7,191 nucleotides of DNA from an uncultured Eubacteriales bacterium (GCA_900552305.1 URZD01000111.1:1-7191); one strand, 5' to 3'. Counted from the stretch's first letter, positions 1 to 7,032 are shown. Numbers and translations: made by a program. Notes: a model not told the origin generated them from the letters alone.

Positions 1-7
1 ATAGAAA

Positions 8-39
8 GCGGGCGGCTCGGATATTTCCGGGCCGCCCGC
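8..39 (-). terminator. Rho-independent terminator of the tail-anchored gene
   Basis: A GC-rich inverted repeat has outer arms GCGGGCGGC/GCCGCCCGC (9 bp) and an inner CGG/CCG around an ATATTT loop, interrupted by one imperfect position (17/30). On the minus strand it begins 4 nt after the TAA stop of the upstream gene and is followed by TTTCTAT, a short interrupted T tract at the window edge. That position and orientation fit termination of the minus-strand gene. The poor T tract and the A-C mismatch in the minus-strand RNA lower confidence slightly. On the plus strand no T tract follows. Confidence 0.7.
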
Positions 40-43
40 GCGA

Positions 44-568
44 TTATATGAAAATATGAGTATGGTTTATGACTATTACGGCAATAAAAATCGCAATCAT
101 TATAATGATAAAAATCCAAAATCGCGTACTGAACACGGAACGGCGCGGCTTGTTTTCGGAATCGGAATACGGCGTTTGGCGTACATAACCGGAGTACGGC
201 TGCCGATATGCAGGGGCAGTCCTCCGCGGCGGTCTTTGCGTGGCGCTCTTTCGGGTCAGCACGGCAACAGGGTCGCTTGTGTCAAGAATGCTTTGGCGAA
301 AAGCCTTCAGCCAGTCTATATCGCGGCGGTCGCACATCTCGGCGTCCATCGTTCCGACTTCATGCGCGAGCTGCGTGCGTATGTGCCTGAGCCGCTTCAG
401 ATTACTGAGGGTTTCATCCCATTTCGGAATTTTCGAGCTTTCATAGCCGGGTACGGCTTTCATATCATCAATATAGCTTGAAATGCCGCGGTCATCATCG
501 TAAATTTCGCGGCACAGCTTGTCAACGCGCTTAAATTCTTCAAGAAAAGCATCGTTCATTTTACTCAT
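44..568 (-). CDS. Tail-anchored membrane protein with HEPN-like RxxxxH motif, function unknown
   Basis: This 174-residue protein has three parts. Residues 1-100 look like a soluble, helix-rich, charged domain containing RHIRTQLAHE at about 61-70. Residues 105-147 form a basic, Pro/Arg/Tyr-rich linker. Residues 149-168 are a very hydrophobic Ile/Phe/Val helix followed by six residues. There is no N-terminal signal, so the expected topology is a cytoplasmic domain anchored by its C-terminus. R64-x4-H69 matches the Arg-x4-6-His pattern of HEPN domains, many of which are RNases of toxin or defence systems. From memory, similar short LAHE-containing proteins of unknown function are common in clostridia. 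The first ATG is preferred because GGAAGG lies 10 nt upstream (579-584); Met4 would sit 19 nt away. A consensus promoter precedes it and a hairpin follows the stop. It is divergent from pyrG with no partner gene in view, so a toxin-antitoxin role has no contextual support. That it is a real gene is fairly secure; HEPN membership is inference. Confidence 0.8.
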   Translation of the reverse strand: MSKMNDAFLEEFKRVDKLCREIYDDDRGISSYIDDMKAVPGYESSKIPKWDETLSNLKRLRHIRTQLAHEVGTMDAEMCDRRDIDWLKAFRQSILDTSDPVAVLTRKSATQRPPRRTAPAYRQPYSGYVRQTPYSDSENKPRRSVFSTRFWIFIIIMIAIFIAVIVINHTHIFI

Positions 569-649
569 TAAATCATCGCCTTCCGTGTCAAAACTGCTCC
601 GAATGTATGTAGATTTTCAAATTTTACTTAAAAAATTTATTCTAAAAAA

Positions 650-678
650 AGTATATCATGTTCGGCAATATGTGTCAA
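650..678 (-). promoter_or_regulatory. Sigma-A promoter of the tail-anchored gene
   Basis: Read on the minus strand, TTGACA (673-678) is followed after 17 bp by TATACT (650-655). Transcription would start near 643 and leave a leader of about 75 nt before the ATG at 568. The match to the vegetative consensus is strong, implying constitutive and reasonably high expression. Confidence 0.8.
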
Positions 679-733
679 GAGTGAGCGCAAACCGACAAAT
701 TTCAATAAATTTTAACGAAATTAAAAAAAACAC

Positions 734-762
734 TTGACATTGACCGCAAGAGGTATTACAAT
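734..762 (+). promoter_or_regulatory. Sigma-A promoter of pyrG
   Basis: TTGACA (734-739) is separated by 17 bp from TACAAT (757-762). An A-rich stretch lies directly upstream. Transcription should start at about 767-770, giving a leader of only about 40 nt. That is too short for a terminator/antiterminator leader. The initial transcribed bases are not a GGGC-type run like the one used for CTP-sensing reiterative transcription at Bacillus subtilis pyrG. Confidence 0.85.
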
Positions 763-794
763 ATATGACGTATTATGTCAAAAAATAAGATGCG

Positions 795-800
795 AGGGGG
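795..800 (+). promoter_or_regulatory. Ribosome binding site that fixes the pyrG GTG start
   Basis: AGGGGG ends 7 nt before the GTG at 808. It supports that codon over the two in-frame ATGs upstream, which have no Shine-Dalgarno sequence. Confidence 0.85.
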
Positions 801-807
801 TTATAAG

Positions 808-2418
808 GTGGCTGTAAAATATATTTTTGTTACGGGCGGTGTTGTTTCGGGAATCGGCAAGGGTATAACCGCGGCGTCTCTCGGTCGTCTCTTGAAGGCG
901 AGAGGTCTGCGCGTCACGATTCAGAAATTTGACCCGTACCTGAATATCGATCCGGGCACTATGAGCCCTTACCAGCACGGCGAGGTGTATGTTACGGACG
1001 ACGGCGCGGAGACGGATCTCGACTTGGGACACTATGAGAGATTCATCGACGAAAATCTGACCAAAAACAGCAACTTCACAACGGGTAAGCTCTATTGGTC
1101 GGTTATTGCAAAGGAACGCCGCGGCGATTATCTGGGCGGCACCGTGCAGGTTATCCCGCATATCACCAATGAAATAAAGGAAAAAATCTTCCAGGTGGGT
1201 CTGGAGGGCAACACCGATGTGGTTATTACCGAAATCGGCGGTACGGTCGGCGATATAGAAAGTCAGCCGTTTATCGAGGCAATCCGCCAGGTTGCGGGCG
1301 ATGTGGGCAAGGAAAACAGTATGTATATCCATGTTACTCTCGTTCCGTATCTGCGCTCGTCGGGCGAGCTTAAAACAAAGCCGACCCAGCACAGCGTAAA
1401 GGAATTGCTCGGTCTCGGTATTCAGCCGGACATGGTTGTCTGCCGCAGCGAGATGCCTATGGACGATGACCTGAAAAACAAAATCAGCCTGTTCTGTAAT
1501 GTTGCTCCGGGCAACGTAATTCAGAATCAGAATGTTGACACGATATACGATGTTCCGCTTATGCTGGAGGCACAGGACATTTCGGAGAAGGTTGTAAAAC
1601 GTCTCGGAATCGACTGCCCCAAGCCGGATTTGACCGAGTGGAAGGGTCTTGTGGATAAGGTAAAGAGCCTTAAGCATACCGTAAAAATCGCACTTGTCGG
1701 CAAGTATGTCGCGCTCCATGACGCATATCTGAGCGTTGCGGAGGCTCTGCGGCACGGCGGCTTTGAGTGCGGCGCGGATATTGATATAGACTGGATTGAC
1801 GCGGAAACCGTGACGGAGGAAAATGCGGACGCACTTCTTCATGACGCGGACGGAATACTTGTTCCGGGCGGCTTCGGCGACAGAGGCATAGAAGGCAAAA
1901 TCCAGGCGGTGCGCTATGCGAGAGAGAACAAAATTCCGTTCCTCGGAATCTGTCTCGGAATGCAGCTCGCGGTTGTCGAATATGCAAGGAATGTTGCGGG
2001 TCTGCCGGGCGCGCACAGCTCCGAGCTTAGTCCCGACACTCCGTACCCGGTAATCGATTTGATGCCGGAGCAGAAAGACGTGGACAAAATGGGCGGTACA
2101 ATGCGTCTGGGCGCGTTCCCGTGCGTTATTGCGGAGGGTACAAATTCCTATGCGGCATACGGCACGGCGGAGATTTCCGAACGTCACAGACACAGATACG
2201 AATTTAACAATGCCTACAGAGATAAGCTTACGGCAAGCGGACTCACGCTTGCGGGTCAGTCTCCGGACGGCAGACTGATAGAAATTGTTGAGATAAAGGA
2301 GCATCCGTGGTTTGTCGGAGTTCAGTTCCATCCGGAATTTAAAACCCGACCGAACAGACCTCATCCGCTGTTCCGAGACTTTGTAAAAAAGTCACTGGAA
2401 AACAAGGAAAGCAAATAG
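808..2418 (+). CDS. pyrG: CTP synthase (glutamine-hydrolysing)
   Basis: CTP synthase makes CTP from UTP, ATP and glutamine-derived ammonia, the last step of pyrimidine nucleotide synthesis; it is a cytoplasmic tetramer. The N-terminal synthetase domain (about 1-265) starts AVKYIFVTGGVVSGIGKG, with the P-loop lysine at about 18. Asp72 and a Glu at about 142 correspond to the Mg-binding pair. The C-terminal class I glutamine amidotransferase domain (about 295-530) carries the nucleophile in GICLGMQ (Cys382) and the HPEF motif with His508 and Glu510, so the triad is complete. I chose the GTG at 808: AGGGGG (795-800) lies 7 nt upstream, and the resulting 536 residues match the usual 535-545. In-frame ATGs at 775 and 790 lack a ribosome binding site, and 775 is almost at the predicted transcription start. 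The gene appears monocistronic. No convincing terminator follows, so read-through towards the SLH gene is possible. Gene identity is certain. Confidence 0.98.
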   Translation: MAVKYIFVTGGVVSGIGKGITAASLGRLLKARGLRVTIQKFDPYLNIDPGTMSPYQHGEVYVTDDGAETDLDLGHYERFIDENLTKNSNFTTGKLYWSVIAKERRGDYLGGTVQVIPHITNEIKEKIFQVGLEGNTDVVITEIGGTVGDIESQPFIEAIRQVAGDVGKENSMYIHVTLVPYLRSSGELKTKPTQHSVKELLGLGIQPDMVVCRSEMPMDDDLKNKISLFCNVAPGNVIQNQNVDTIYDVPLMLEAQDISEKVVKRLGIDCPKPDLTEWKGLVDKVKSLKHTVKIALVGKYVALHDAYLSVAEALRHGGFECGADIDIDWIDAETVTEENADALLHDADGILVPGGFGDRGIEGKIQAVRYARENKIPFLGICLGMQLAVVEYARNVAGLPGAHSSELSPDTPYPVIDLMPEQKDVDKMGGTMRLGAFPCVIAEGTNSYAAYGTAEISERHRHRYEFNNAYRDKLTASGLTLAGQSPDGRLIEIVEIKEHPWFVGVQFHPEFKTRPNRPHPLFRDFVKKSLENKESK

Positions 2419-2500
2419 GTTAAAATGCCGTAAAAAAACGCGGCAAAACGGTATAAAGCATACAAACTTAACAAACAAAATTCGATATCCTGTCCCGCAT

Positions 2501-2530
2501 TTGACAAAAGAGTTTAAAAAGTATTACAAA
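2501..2530 (+). promoter_or_regulatory. Possible distal promoter of the SLH protein gene
   Basis: TTGACA (2501-2506) is followed after 18 bp by TACAAA (2525-2530), a perfect -35 with a weak -10. It lies 53 bp upstream of the stronger promoter. Tandem promoters are common ahead of abundant surface-protein genes, but the weak -10 leaves this uncertain. Confidence 0.4.
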
Positions 2531-2553
2531 AGTGTTACATTTTTGAATTCATG

Positions 2554-2583
2554 TTGACATATGACGGGATTTAGTGATATAAT
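2554..2583 (+). promoter_or_regulatory. Main promoter of the SLH protein gene
   Basis: Perfect hexamers TTGACA (2554-2559) and TATAAT (2578-2583) are 18 bp apart. The start should be near 2590, giving a leader of about 119 nt. A 7-bp inverted repeat, ACGGGAT (2564-2570) and ATCCCGT (2610-2616), flanks the -10 and the predicted start. It could be an operator or chance. Confidence 0.85.
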
Positions 2584-2589
2584 CATCAT

Positions 2590-2708
2590 AGTCAAAGATA
2601 GGATATACTATCCCGTTATGGCTGTGAGAGGTCTTTGAACAGACCAAACATTTTTTCATAATTTTTTGAAAAAAAATTAAAATTATTATATTTAAGGAGG
2701 ATTTGAGA
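2590..2708 (+). promoter_or_regulatory. Structured 5' leader of the SLH protein mRNA
   Basis: The untranslated leader is about 119 nt and holds three small inverted repeats. They are GGATA/TATCC (2601-2613), GGTCT/AGACC around TTGAAC (2630-2645), and an A/T-only 9-bp arm pair around GAA (2659-2679). The second stem is followed after five bases by six Ts, so it could act as a weak attenuator. More likely the leader stabilises a highly expressed mRNA. A strong AAGGAGG (2694-2700) closes it, 8 nt before the ATG. It does not match any riboswitch class I recognise. Confidence 0.45.
2694..2700 (+). promoter_or_regulatory. Ribosome binding site fixing the SLH protein start
   Basis: A perfect AAGGAGG lies 8 nt before the ATG at 2709. 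It excludes the in-frame TTG at 2703, which would be only 2 nt away, and implies efficient translation. Confidence 0.9.
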
Positions 2709-5700
2709 ATGTTAAATCTCAAAAAGGTGATCGCTTTAGTTTGCACTTTGGCTCTCGTTATCACTTCTGTTTCTGTTGTTTCATTTGCTGAAGCATACAC
2801 AGACGTTACCGAAAGCAGCGCTTACTATGAAGCGGTTGAATCATTAAGCAAATTGGGTATCGTTACAGGCTACGAAGACGGCACATACAAGCCGGAGGAG
2901 ACTGTAACAAGAGCGGAAATGGCTGCTCTGATTGCAAGAATCCAGGGCTACGAAGAAACAGCAAAGGCAAATGCTAACACAGTATTTACCGATGTTCCTT
3001 CAACTTACTGGGCTTCGGGTTATGTTGCACAGGCTAACGGCCAGGGCATAATCAACGGTTACGGCGACGGCACATTCGGTCCGGATGATGCGGTTAAGTA
3101 CGAAGAAGCTGTTAAGATGATCATGGCTACACTCGGTTACACACCGTACGCTATGAACAACGGCGGTTATCCGACAGGTTACCTCGCTGCTGCTCAGTTC
3201 TACGGCGTAACAAAGGGCGTTTCAAATGCTGTAACAGGCACAGGCGCTAACCGCGGTACAATCGCACAGCTCCTTGCTAACGCTATTGACACACCTATCA
3301 TGGGTCAGTCAAAGTGGAGCACAGACGGTTCTGTTGAGTACACAATTTACGACGGCAAAGACAACAACTCATACAAGACTCTCATGAGTGAGAATCTTGA
3401 CGTTGTTAAGCTGAAGGGCGTTATCAAAGAGTCTTCTGTTGCAAACCTTAAAGGCACCAAGGAAATCAATAATGATGAGGCTGCTAAAATCAAGGTTGCT
3501 GTAACAGGTAACTATGATACAAACAACAAGGACTTCCAGTTTGACAGCGACGGTGACTACACAGGTGAGGACACATTCCTCGTAGCTAAGTCTGACGCTG
3601 AGGATTACCTCGGTATGGCTGTTATCCTCTACGTAAGAGAGAACGATGACAACGAGTACGAAGTAATTTCTATCGCTGCTGACGGCACAAAGAACGACAT
3701 CGTAACATTTACTCTTGATCAGTTTGACGTAGTTGAGGAGTCAACTTCAGGCAGCACAACAACAACTTATATCAAGTACTTCAAGAATTCGACTGATTCT
3801 TCAAGCATCAAAAAGCAGCTTGCTTCAAACTATGATATAACACTTAACGGCGCTTCGAAAGATATCGATGATATCTTTGGTGCAGGCATGGTTGTTGAGC
3901 CGAACGGCAAGAGCATGAAGGGCGGTCTTGTAACACTTATCGATAACGACGGTAAGACAGGCTACGATGTAGTAATGGTTGAGGTTGCGGCTACAGCTGT
4001 TGTAGACGAAATCGGTGACGAAACTATCTCCTTCAAAGAGCAGGCTAAGCTTCCGGATGGTGATATTACAAGTCTTGATGTTGAAGAGGACGCTACGGAC
4101 ACGGTTATTGACATCGTAAAGGACGGCAAGGCTATCGCTTACACCGATCTTAAGGAATGGGATGTTCTTTCAATCGTTGCTCCTAACGCTGACAACAAGG
4201 GTTACATCAAGGTTGAGGTTATCTCTAACCCGGTAACTGGCCAGATCACATCTGATAAGTCTTCAAAGACATCTGCTACAAACAAGGCTTACAAGATTGA
4301 CGGTAAGTTCTATGATGTTGCAGAGGGCAGCTACAAGACAAAGGGTCTTTCTGTAAACGATGCAGGTATCTTCTACATCGACAAGTATGGTAAGATCGCT
4401 GCATTCAGCGAGGATTCTTCAGTTGCTACAGGTGTTGCAGGCACATACGGTTATGTATATGACACACTTGTAACAGACAACAATATGGATAATGAAGTTC
4501 AGGTTAAGATGATTACAGCTAACGGCGCAGAACTCATGAAGTTTGCTTCTACTGTTAATGTAAATCTTGCGAACGAGAAGAAGGATACTTTCAAGACTTC
4601 CAGCATTAAAAAGGCTGATGTTGATGCAAATGACTTTGCAGCTGAAGGTGCTAAAATCAAAGTAACAGATTTGAAGAAAAAGGTTGTTAAGTATACAAAG
4701 AATTCAAGCAACAATATTAAGACAATAACGCTTGCTGACTACAATGATAGCTTTGTAACAGGTGCGACATACCCAGATGGTTCAATGGAGACATATGACG
4801 CTGACAACTACAGACTTGGCAAGTACATTGACAAGGATTCAAAGGTGTTCTTCATTAGCTTGACTGATTCGGATAAATGCTCGATTGGTACACCGGCTGA
4901 CCTCTCGGATAACAACAAATATAAAGTTCTTGCTTTCTATGCAGATGACAAGACTGACGATAACAACATTGTTGTAATCGAGGGTAACACCAACACATCA
5001 AGCAAGTCCACAAGCCTTGCGGTTATCACATCAGCTGCTACAGGTAATGACGAGAATAATAACGAAATCGTGACGCTCTCTTACATTGTAGACGGTACTG
5101 AGGTAAAAGATGTTGACACAATCGATGATGTTGACATTGTAACTGATGATGACGATGTAGAGGCAAAAGAGTTGACAGCAGGTGATATTGTTAGAATTAA
5201 GACTAACAGCGCAGGCAAGATTTCCGGTATCACAGTTCTTTGGAAGATGGATGAAGATGTTCGTAACGATGCAATCGGTGCAACTTATGTTGAGCAGAAA
5301 ACTGCCGGTGATGCTGCAGATACACGTGACGGCGAAGTTCTTTACGGCGGTGCTGTAACAGCTGCTAAGGATGCTGATAAGGTATACTTCGGTAACGTTG
5401 ATTGGGATAAGAAGGATAGCAACGGCAAAGTAATTGCTCTCGCAGATCAGGTTGAGGATTGGGTAAACATTGGCAAAGCTAAGAACGTTTACACTGTTCA
5501 GACTATCAGAGACAGTAAAGTACTGGTTAAGAAGGGCGGTTCCTTCAACTACGTAAAACAGATGTTCGATAACACCGGTGATTACAACTTTGTTTACGAC
5601 GGTACAAAAACAACAGATGCTGTAAACAAGGCAAACCTTGCTAAGTACGTTGACCACGTATTTGTAAGAGAGTATGACGGCAGAATCGAAGACGTAGTTA

Positions 5701-5735
5701 TCGTTAAGGCTCCTAAGAGAGTTTCTGCAAGATAA
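2709..5735 (+). CDS. Secreted S-layer homology (SLH) domain protein, candidate S-layer protein
   Basis: This 1008-residue exported surface protein is probably held on secondary cell-wall polymer by its SLH domains. Residues 1-29 are a signal peptide: KK at 5-6, a hydrophobic core, and AEA before Tyr30 as a signal peptidase I site. SLH1 spans about 30-80, with GYEDGTY and TRAE at 67-70. SLH2 spans about 93-144, with GYGDGTF, but KYEE replaces the usual TRAE. SLH3 (about 150-195) is degenerate, keeping NRGTIAQLLANAI near its end. Residues 200-1008 match no enzyme family I recognise. They are rich in Asp, Lys, Thr, Val and Asn with alternating hydrophobic positions, suggesting beta-rich domains, and show just one Cys. 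No LPxTG motif or C-terminal membrane helix is present. Codon choice is strongly biased (Thr ACA, Ala GCT, Lys AAG, Asn AAC), unlike pyrG or the membrane protein gene, as expected for very high expression. Strong promoter, RBS and terminator agree. That it is a major S-layer protein is inference; SLH anchoring is well supported. Confidence 0.92.
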   Translation: MLNLKKVIALVCTLALVITSVSVVSFAEAYTDVTESSAYYEAVESLSKLGIVTGYEDGTYKPEETVTRAEMAALIARIQGYEETAKANANTVFTDVPSTYWASGYVAQANGQGIINGYGDGTFGPDDAVKYEEAVKMIMATLGYTPYAMNNGGYPTGYLAAAQFYGVTKGVSNAVTGTGANRGTIAQLLANAIDTPIMGQSKWSTDGSVEYTIYDGKDNNSYKTLMSENLDVVKLKGVIKESSVANLKGTKEINNDEAAKIKVAVTGNYDTNNKDFQFDSDGDYTGEDTFLVAKSDAEDYLGMAVILYVRENDDNEYEVISIAADGTKNDIVTFTLDQFDVVEESTSGSTTTTYIKYFKNSTDSSSIKKQLASNYDITLNGASKDIDDIFGAGMVVEPNGKSMKGGLVTLIDNDGKTGYDVVMVEVAATAVVDEIGDETISFKEQAKLPDGDITSLDVEEDATDTVIDIVKDGKAIAYTDLKEWDVLSIVAPNADNKGYIKVEVISNPVTGQITSDKSSKTSATNKAYKIDGKFYDVAEGSYKTKGLSVNDAGIFYIDKYGKIAAFSEDSSVATGVAGTYGYVYDTLVTDNNMDNEVQVKMITANGAELMKFASTVNVNLANEKKDTFKTSSIKKADVDANDFAAEGAKIKVTDLKKKVVKYTKNSSNNIKTITLADYNDSFVTGATYPDGSMETYDADNYRLGKYIDKDSKVFFISLTDSDKCSIGTPADLSDNNKYKVLAFYADDKTDDNNIVVIEGNTNTSSKSTSLAVITSAATGNDENNNEIVTLSYIVDGTEVKDVDTIDDVDIVTDDDDVEAKELTAGDIVRIKTNSAGKISGITVLWKMDEDVRNDAIGATYVEQKTAGDAADTRDGEVLYGGAVTAAKDADKVYFGNVDWDKKDSNGKVIALADQVEDWVNIGKAKNVYTVQTIRDSKVLVKKGGSFNYVKQMFDNTGDYNFVYDGTKTTDAVNKANLAKYVDHVFVREYDGRIEDVVIVKAPKRVSAR

Positions 5736-5771
5736 TCTTTTAGAAAGTTTGATAGCTTATAACTGCTAATT

Positions 5772-5803
5772 AAAAGAGACCGGTTTATCCGGTCTCTTTT
5801 TTT
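5772..5803 (+). terminator. Strong intrinsic terminator of the SLH protein gene
   Basis: GAGACCGG (5776-5783) pairs with CCGGTCTC (5789-5796) around the loop TTTAT, and the stem is extended by AAAA/TTTT. Seven consecutive Ts (5797-5803) follow. It begins 36 nt after the stop codon and should insulate the downstream region from this transcript. Confidence 0.95.
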
Positions 5804-5999
5804 GCTTTTAAACGGCTTTGTTAAATTCTATTGCAACAACATTTCATTCCCTTAAATCAGCGTTATACATAGAAAAATATTTCAAAAACTGCGACCGCGC
5901 CATAGTGTTTGAGCGGCGCGCAATCGCCGAAAAAATGTCGAGTTAAGAGGATTTATAGACTGCGTTTTTATCAAAAGGAATTTTTAAGGGGATTTTCGC
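5804..5999 (+). other. Gene-free stretch with one GC-rich hairpin
   Basis: I see no credible reading frame with a ribosome binding site here. The one structural feature is a hairpin at 5891-5927: GCGA/TCGC outside and CGCGCC/GGCGCG inside, with one base bulged on the left and CAA on the right, and a 13-nt loop. It is GC-rich in an A/T-rich setting and has no T tract after it. No promoter precedes it that I can support, so a small RNA is only a possibility. Confidence 0.4.
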
Positions 6000-6028
6000 T
6001 TGACTTTTTTTCAAAAAATTGGTATGCT
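6000..6028 (+). promoter_or_regulatory. Extended -10 promoter of the VTT-domain gene
   Basis: TTGACT (6000-6005) and TATGCT (6023-6028) are 17 bp apart, and TGG directly precedes the -10, forming an extended TGn element. The spacer is a T7-C-A6 run. The start would be near 6035, leaving a leader of about 80 nt. Confidence 0.7.
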
Positions 6029-6114
6029 AAGTAGTGGATTATTTTAAACCAAAGCCAAAAGAGTCGCATCGGATTTCGGGCGCCTTATACAAAAGGAAGG
6101 GACAGGTGTAGTCT

Positions 6115-6861
6115 GTGAAAAACAAATCGCCGTTTTATGCAAGAATTGCACTTGCCGCGCTTGCGGCGGTGTTTGTTACCGCAATTATTCTTATTATAGA
6201 GGTTTTAAAAGTGTATCTGCCGGGACTTTGGAAGGCGTTTTCCTCCGGCAGCGAGGGTGCGCTTCGCGAATTTTTAAACGGCAGCAGCCGTCTTTACGGA
6301 AGCGCCGTGCTGTGGCTGCTGACATTTGTACAGGTACTTTCTGTGTTTATACCCGCAATGCCCGTGCAGCTTGTGGCAGGCATGACCTGCGGCATAATTT
6401 TGGGATTTTTAATAACCTTCAGCGCGTCGGTTGCGGCAAATATGCTTGTATACGCGGTGGCACACCGCATGAATAAGCTGCTCAGCTATATGGCAAGCGA
6501 GCATCCGAAGCTTGAAAAAATGCTCGGAATTTTGAAGGCGCGGCGCGACAGCACATTTTTTACAATACTTGCGATTCTTACTCCGGGACTTCCAAACGGA
6601 ATTATTCCGTACGCGGCGGCAAACTCAGATATAAGCGCAAAGGCTTTTTTAATCGCGCTTGTGACCGCGCTGCCGATTCCGACGCTTTTGACCTGCGTCG
6701 CGGGAAGGCTTGTTATGTCGGGCGACTGGATATTCAGCGCCGCGATTATTGCGGGACTTTACATTGTCGTGGGATTTCTGCTTACAAACAAAAACCGAGT
6801 TTTGCGGCTTGTGGAGCGGATTTCGCATAGGAGAAAGCGCGCGGCGAAGGAAAGAGATTAA
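6115..6861 (+). CDS. VTT/TVP38-TMEM64-type membrane protein (DedA superfamily)
   Basis: This 248-residue polytopic membrane protein has hydrophobic segments at about 10-33, 62-90, 92-116, 146-168, 173-198 and 206-223, and a basic C-terminal tail (HRRKRAAKERD) that is probably cytoplasmic. The VTT signature region can be seen. VQVLSVFIPAMPVQLVAG resembles the first re-entrant stretch of TVP38/TMEM64 proteins. LTPGLPNGIIPYAAA (about 155-169) resembles the second proline/glycine-rich stretch. Some members of the wider superfamily act as lipid transporters or scramblases, and DedA proteins in envelope and proton-motive-force maintenance; the substrate of this one cannot be read from sequence. The start is the GTG at 6115 with AGGTG (6104-6108) 6 nt upstream. 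A second purine-rich run, AGGAAGG, lies 14 nt upstream. It has its own promoter, and no clear terminator separates it from the tRNA promoter. Family assignment is by eye but fairly secure; the role is unknown. Confidence 0.87.
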   Translation: MKNKSPFYARIALAALAAVFVTAIILIIEVLKVYLPGLWKAFSSGSEGALREFLNGSSRLYGSAVLWLLTFVQVLSVFIPAMPVQLVAGMTCGIILGFLITFSASVAANMLVYAVAHRMNKLLSYMASEHPKLEKMLGILKARRDSTFFTILAILTPGLPNGIIPYAAANSDISAKAFLIALVTALPIPTLLTCVAGRLVMSGDWIFSAAIIAGLYIVVGFLLTNKNRVLRLVERISHRRKRAAKERD

Positions 6862-6888
6862 ATTTTGAAATTTGCTTTTTCAAACCGC

Positions 6889-6917
6889 TTGACACAGCCG
6901 AAAAAATGGTATATAAT
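6889..6917 (+). promoter_or_regulatory. Consensus promoter of tRNA-Gly
   Basis: TTGACA (6889-6894) and TATAAT (6912-6917) both match consensus perfectly with an optimal 17-bp spacer. Transcription would start near 6924, about 10 nt before the mature tRNA. This is typical of stable-RNA promoters. Confidence 0.95.
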
Positions 6918-6933
6918 AGGATTTGTAGACAAT

Positions 6934-7007
6934 GCGGGTGTAGTTTAGTGGTAAAACATCAGCTTCCCAAGCTGAATTTACGGGTTCGATTCCCGTTATC
7001 CGCTCCA
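6934..7007 (+). tRNA. tRNA-Gly (anticodon CCC)
   Basis: The 74-nt gene has an encoded CCA and a complete cloverleaf. The acceptor stem pairs GCGGGTG with TATCCGC (including two G-U pairs), with discriminator T7004. The D stem is GTTT/AAAC. The anticodon stem is TCAGC/GCTGA with loop TTCCCAA, so the anticodon is CCC and reads GGG glycine codons. The T stem is ACGGG/CCCGT with loop TTCGATT. It stands alone under its own promoter and terminator. Its final 8 nt are repeated exactly at 7159-7166. Confidence 0.98.
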
Positions 7008-7032
7008 CGTCGGAGCAAGCTTTATATCGCTT
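7000..7032 (+). repeat. Direct repeat, copy 1 (tRNA 3' end plus terminator)
   Basis: This 33-nt stretch covers the last 8 nt of tRNA-Gly, the CGT spacer, and the 5' arm, loop and start of the 3' arm of the terminator hairpin. It is identical at all 33 positions to 7159-7191. The match starts precisely at 7000 (T before copy 1, G before copy 2). Its right end is unknown because the window stops. Confidence 0.95.

Noticed and set aside
56..481. Plus-strand frame of 141 codons at the left end
   Set aside because: It lies opposite the minus-strand gene, has no ribosome binding site, and its Arg-rich translation looks like antisense.
775..807. ATG at 775 as the pyrG start
   Set aside because: It has no ribosome binding site, is only a few bases from the predicted transcription start, and would add 11 residues that CTP synthases lack.
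778..2364. Minus-strand open frame of 528 codons opposite pyrG
   Set aside because: It lies almost wholly within a certain CTP synthase gene. The frame is open only because pyrG rarely uses the codons that would give antisense stops. I saw no recognisable family in its translation.
2426..2445. TGCCG/CGGCA hairpin after pyrG as a terminator
   Set aside because: The stem has only 5 bp and a 10-nt loop, and no T tract follows on the plus strand. I do not count it as a terminator.
5031..5657. Minus-strand frame of 208 codons opposite the SLH gene
   Set aside because: It is a shadow produced by the extreme codon bias of the SLH gene; its Cys/Ile/Val-rich translation looks like no family I know.
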